Assembly: GCF_001486505.1 (NCBI RefSeq)
Contig: NZ_LN909063.1
Coordinates: 124,001-188,000 of the forward strand
Source: Paenibacillus rubinfantis
GTDB taxonomy: Bacteria; Bacillota; Bacilli; Paenibacillales; Paenibacillaceae
DNA: 64,000 nucleotides
Direction: 5' to 3'
The notes beneath the pieces were generated by a model that was not told the origin of the DNA, did no database searches, and saw nothing but the letters and a program-made list of their open reading frames with translations. The position numbers and the translations under genes are program-made. This document shows, one piece after another, positions 61,069-64,000 of the stretch (its first letter is position 1; each line of letters begins with the position of its first letter).

Positions 61069-63084
61069 ATGAAGAGAAAAAGCACGTTAGCATGGGTTGT
61101 CTGTCTGTCGTTGGTTTTATCGTTTTGGGTTCAGCCGGGGTCTCGGGTTGAGGCATCGGACGCGTATCCAACGATCGATTCGATTACGCTCCAGGAATCG
61201 CCGATCTCAATGGGCGAGGGCTGGACGCTGAACACGACCTTTAGCTCGAATGCGCCATATTCCATGATTCAAGGGAAAAACAACGAGTACTTGGCTGTGG
61301 GCCCGTATGGCACGGTCATGAAGTCAGCAAACGGCGTCAATTGGGCGGCCTTGTCCAAGTTTGGCAACTATCATTTGACCGCGGTTGCTTGGGACGGATC
61401 GAAGTATGTGATGTTCGGCAATAACACCGAATATGCGATGAACCTTTACAGCAGACCTGCCGAAGGGTTTATCTCCACGGACGGGTTGACCTGGACGAAA
61501 ATTGACTTTGATCCGGGCGAGACCATCTATCAATTGGAGTGGGGGCAGGCCGGGTTTGTTGCTGTGGGGCAGAAGCATATTTTCTATTCGAAGGACGGGG
61601 AGAACTGGAGTACCTCGCGTTCTCTGTTTAACGATTATGGAGCAGACATCCTGCGAGTGGTGAACGGAAATTACTTCATCTCCAGCAGATACGATAGTCA
61701 GTTTGTGCTTGTCTCCAAAGACGGGCAGAATTGGTCTGCCAAAACGTATAACGCATCCGCTGCGATTCAGGATCTAATCTGGACTGGGAAGCATTACCTC
61801 GGTGTGGGCAACGGCATTTACACGTCCGCCGACGGAGTCAACTGGACGAAACAGGCGAAATCGCCCACAGGCATCGAGTTAAAGACCATCGTCAAGGGTC
61901 ACAACATGTACATCGTAACCGGCGCTTCGGCAACCACCGAAGGGATCGATAAGAACGTCGCTTACACGTCGAAGGATGGGGCTACGTGGACCAAAGTGGA
62001 TTTGTCCTCCTTGCAGGCGAATATCTATACGCTGTATCCGGTGAAAAGCGGATTTGCCGGCATCGCGTCAAATAATATGCAGGGGCATGCCGACGGAACG
62101 TATTCGATTTATACCACGGACGGCAAAACCTGGAGTTATCGGCTGATCGGCACTTCGCTCGGCGGCGATTTTAACGCGATTGCCACCAACGGGAAGCGAA
62201 CCGTAGCTGTTGGGTTATCCGGCAGTGTGGTCTATACGGATGACGGGAAAACGTGGAGAAGCAGCAATCCGTTCTCCTATAAATCGAAGATCGGCAGAGC
62301 CCACTTGTTTGATGTCGTCTGGGGCGGGAATAAATTCGTGGCCGCCGGCAACGGCGGGATATACTACTCCGCAGACGGGTCCAGTTGGAAGCAAGCCAAG
62401 GTGCCGTTTAGCGACCAGTACGGCGGATTACGTAACATCCTGTGGACCGGCAAGTTTTATGTTGCTTCCGATCAGGTGTATGGCGTGTACACCTCTAAGG
62501 ACGGTTTAACCTGGAAACGTGTGGCCAGCGTCAGCAACAATTGGCTGACCTCGATGGTTTATGACGGTAAACGGCTGGTTGCCGCTTTCCGGGTTCACAA
62601 TTACAATACCGGGGTCGGAACAACGAAAATCATGCAAACGACGGACGGCACGAATTGGAAGCTGCTGAAGACGTTGGATATGGATGAAGCCTTCCTGGCC
62701 TGGACGAGCAGTGGCTACGTCGCCATAAATCAATATAATCCATCCAAGGTGTGGGTGTCGAAGGACGGCTCCAACTGGTCGAAGAAGTCGACGAATTTGA
62801 CGGCCTCACAAAATATCCATTTCCTGACTACGATGGACGGCCAGTTTTTCGCGATGAGCCAAGTCCATGAAGAGTCCGGAGAGGATGTGACCTATTCCGA
62901 TCGCTACATCGTCTCCAAGGACGGGGTGAATTGGCAGAGCTATTCGCTTCCGGATAAGCATCCGGGCGTGAATATTTTTGGCACGGAAACGATGGAGGAT
63001 GGGATCAAGGCACACGGCAAATATATCTTTGTCGGTACGTACGGGGAGATTATGACTACGGACCAGCTGGCGAGCTCCAAGTAA
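61069..63084 (+). CDS. Secreted BNR/beta-propeller protein
   Basis: 671 residues, ATG 61069 after AGGAGGAGAAC. Signal peptide to about residue 33. About ten repeats with SxDGxxWxK-type Asp boxes (SKDGENWSTSRS; TSADGVNWTKQAK; YSADGSSWKQAKV; TTDGTNWKLL) form a BNR/Asp-box propeller. Sialidase catalytic residues were not identified; it resembles YCF48-like or exo-alpha-sialidase-type scaffold proteins. The function outside the cell is unknown. It follows the WG-repeat gene by 78 nt. Confidence 0.8.
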   Translation: MKRKSTLAWVVCLSLVLSFWVQPGSRVEASDAYPTIDSITLQESPISMGEGWTLNTTFSSNAPYSMIQGKNNEYLAVGPYGTVMKSANGVNWAALSKFGNYHLTAVAWDGSKYVMFGNNTEYAMNLYSRPAEGFISTDGLTWTKIDFDPGETIYQLEWGQAGFVAVGQKHIFYSKDGENWSTSRSLFNDYGADILRVVNGNYFISSRYDSQFVLVSKDGQNWSAKTYNASAAIQDLIWTGKHYLGVGNGIYTSADGVNWTKQAKSPTGIELKTIVKGHNMYIVTGASATTEGIDKNVAYTSKDGATWTKVDLSSLQANIYTLYPVKSGFAGIASNNMQGHADGTYSIYTTDGKTWSYRLIGTSLGGDFNAIATNGKRTVAVGLSGSVVYTDDGKTWRSSNPFSYKSKIGRAHLFDVVWGGNKFVAAGNGGIYYSADGSSWKQAKVPFSDQYGGLRNILWTGKFYVASDQVYGVYTSKDGLTWKRVASVSNNWLTSMVYDGKRLVAAFRVHNYNTGVGTTKIMQTTDGTNWKLLKTLDMDEAFLAWTSSGYVAINQYNPSKVWVSKDGSNWSKKSTNLTASQNIHFLTTMDGQFFAMSQVHEESGEDVTYSDRYIVSKDGVNWQSYSLPDKHPGVNIFGTETMEDGIKAHGKYIFVGTYGEIMTTDQLASSK

Positions 63085-63098
63085 AACGGAAAGAGGAA

Positions 63099-63139
63099 AG
63101 GATGGGCGTGAGGGAAACCCGTATGCTCATCCTTTTTTT
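63099..63139 (+). terminator. Terminator after the propeller gene
   Basis: AGGATG outer arm with GAGGG/CCCGT inner arm and CATCCT, followed by a T run. Confidence 0.7.
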
Positions 63140-63233
63140 GCCTATTCCTGTGTAAAATGTCATGTTATTATACGACAAAGAACCCTTGCATCTAGACGCT
63201 TCTGCTTAACCCTAAGTCGAAGGAGTGAGGTCA

Positions 63234-64000
63234 ATGGATTACTTGCATCACCCGTTTCCGTCCAAGCGTTACACGGTATTCGCTAAAAAAGGGATGGTAG
63301 CTACCTCTCAGCCGCTGGCGGCACAAGCCGGGCTGGAGCTGCTGCAGCAAGGAGGGAACGCCATTGACGCCGCGATTGCGGCTGCAGCGGCGCTGACGGT
63401 CGTGGAGCCGACCTCCAATGGGATTGGCGGAGATGCGTTTGCTCTCGTCTGGACGAAAGGGAAGCTCCACGGTTTAAACGCGTCCGGACCGGCGCCGTCC
63501 TTGCTGACAGCCGAGGCGGTCAAGCGGCTTGGGCATGAGCGCATGCCCAAGCTGGGGCTGGTGCCGATTACGGTGCCCGGGGCTCCGGCGGCTTGGGCGG
63601 AGCTAGCCGGGAAGTTCGGCAGACTCCCCTTGACGGAGAGCTTGAAGCCGGCGATTCGCTACGCCGAGGAAGGGTACCCGCTGACGCCGATCCTCGGCAA
63701 GAGTTGGTCGCGGGCGTACCCGGCGTACCGCAAACAAGAGGGGCCGGAGTTCGAAGCCTGGTTCCAAACCTTTGCCCCGCAGGGCCGGGCTCCCGAAATC
63801 GGCGAAATATGGAGCTCGAAGGGGCATGCGGAGAGCCTGCGCCGGATTGCCGACAGCGGGGCGCGGGATTTTTACGAGGGGGAGCTGGCTCGGCGTATCA
63901 ACGACTTTATGGTGGAGCAGGGCGGCTTTTTAAGACAAACCGATCTGTCAACGTACCAGCCGGAATGGGTAAAGCCGATATCGGCGAATTACCGGGGTTA
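63234..64000 (+). CDS. Gamma-glutamyltranspeptidase, N-terminal part (runs off the right edge)
   Basis: ATG 63234 with AAGGAGTGAGG. The 255 codons read contain GMVATSQPLAAQAGLELLQQGGNAIDAAIA and VVEPTSNGIGGDAF, the opening of Ntn-hydrolase gamma-glutamyltransferases, which cleave gamma-glutamyl bonds such as those of glutathione or poly-gamma-glutamate. No signal peptide appears at the start. The autocleavage Thr lies beyond the window. Confidence 0.9.
   Translation, partial: MDYLHHPFPSKRYTVFAKKGMVATSQPLAAQAGLELLQQGGNAIDAAIAAAAALTVVEPTSNGIGGDAFALVWTKGKLHGLNASGPAPSLLTAEAVKRLGHERMPKLGLVPITVPGAPAAWAELAGKFGRLPLTESLKPAIRYAEEGYPLTPILGKSWSRAYPAYRKQEGPEFEAWFQTFAPQGRAPEIGEIWSSKGHAESLRRIADSGARDFYEGELARRINDFMVEQGGFLRQTDLSTYQPEWVKPISANYRG

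Noticed and set aside
1-64000. CRISPR arrays, tRNA, rRNA, insertion sequences
   Set aside because: No regularly spaced repeats, cloverleaf-like tracts, or transposase frames were recognised in the window.

Overview
The window looks like a chromosomal segment of a Gram-positive, spore-former-type bacterium of the Paenibacillus group. This is inferred from the strong AGGAGG-type ribosome-binding sites, an S-layer-homology (SLH) surface protein, a secreted GH16 laminarinase, WG-repeat and copper-amine-oxidase-like secreted proteins, a yoaS-yozG-yoaT cluster, CcpA-type cre sites, and many one-component regulators each sitting next to a small oxidoreductase or exporter. No rRNA, tRNA, insertion sequence, phage or CRISPR array was seen.

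Layout. 1-5.2 kb: tail of a MazF/PemK toxin, a P-loop kinase, and an SLH protein whose 3' end is joined to the 5'-truncated gene of a MalT/SARP-like regulator. 5.2-12.9 kb: small regulator/enzyme pairs (isochorismatase/HTH, DoxX, lipoprotein, MDR oxidoreductase/MarR, CPBP protease) and a NarL-type two-component pair whose kinase has an in-frame stop. 13-19 kb: GntR regulator, ABC importer of the phosphonate/iron type, phosphodiesterase-like EEP protein, MgtC, Rrf2. 19-25.7 kb: methyltransferase, winged-helix protein, GNAT, a two-TM protein with a PLD-like domain, ribosomal protein bL25, VOC protein, acyltransferase. 25.8-33 kb: POT peptide transporter, an SDR/AraC block flanked by near-identical hairpins, and a TetR-controlled NmrA-like oxidoreductase plus drug exporter. 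33-41.5 kb: HTH and WYL regulators, GyrI-like protein, SnoaL protein, laminarinase, ECF sigma factor, SRPBCC, MerR. 41.6-48.9 kb: a deleted SDR, MATE pump, MerR/SDR cluster, and a heme-detoxification module (IsdG-type monooxygenase, HrtA, HrtB, divergent TetR with operators resembling those of HrtR). 49-53 kb: glycine riboswitch plus CycA-type permease, AraC, and yoaT-yozG-yoaS. 53.5-64 kb: malate:quinone oxidoreductase, broken hydrolase, MerR, MarR/OhrR-like regulator with a hydrolase, NCS2 purine permease, two secreted repeat proteins, and the start of gamma-glutamyltranspeptidase.

Two themes stand out. First, about eleven loci carry lesions: fused gene ends, internal deletions that leave both gene termini, in-frame stops, frameshifts and orphan 3' fragments. 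This is either local gene decay or consensus/assembly error, and raw reads would decide. Second, many regulator/target pairs show visible palindromic operators, including the HrtR-like dyads, a 22-bp perfect MerR palindrome, paired TetR and MarR dyads, and a 37-bp element shared by two distant promoters. The most coherent system is the predicted heme sensing, efflux and degradation operon at 45.98-48.84 kb.
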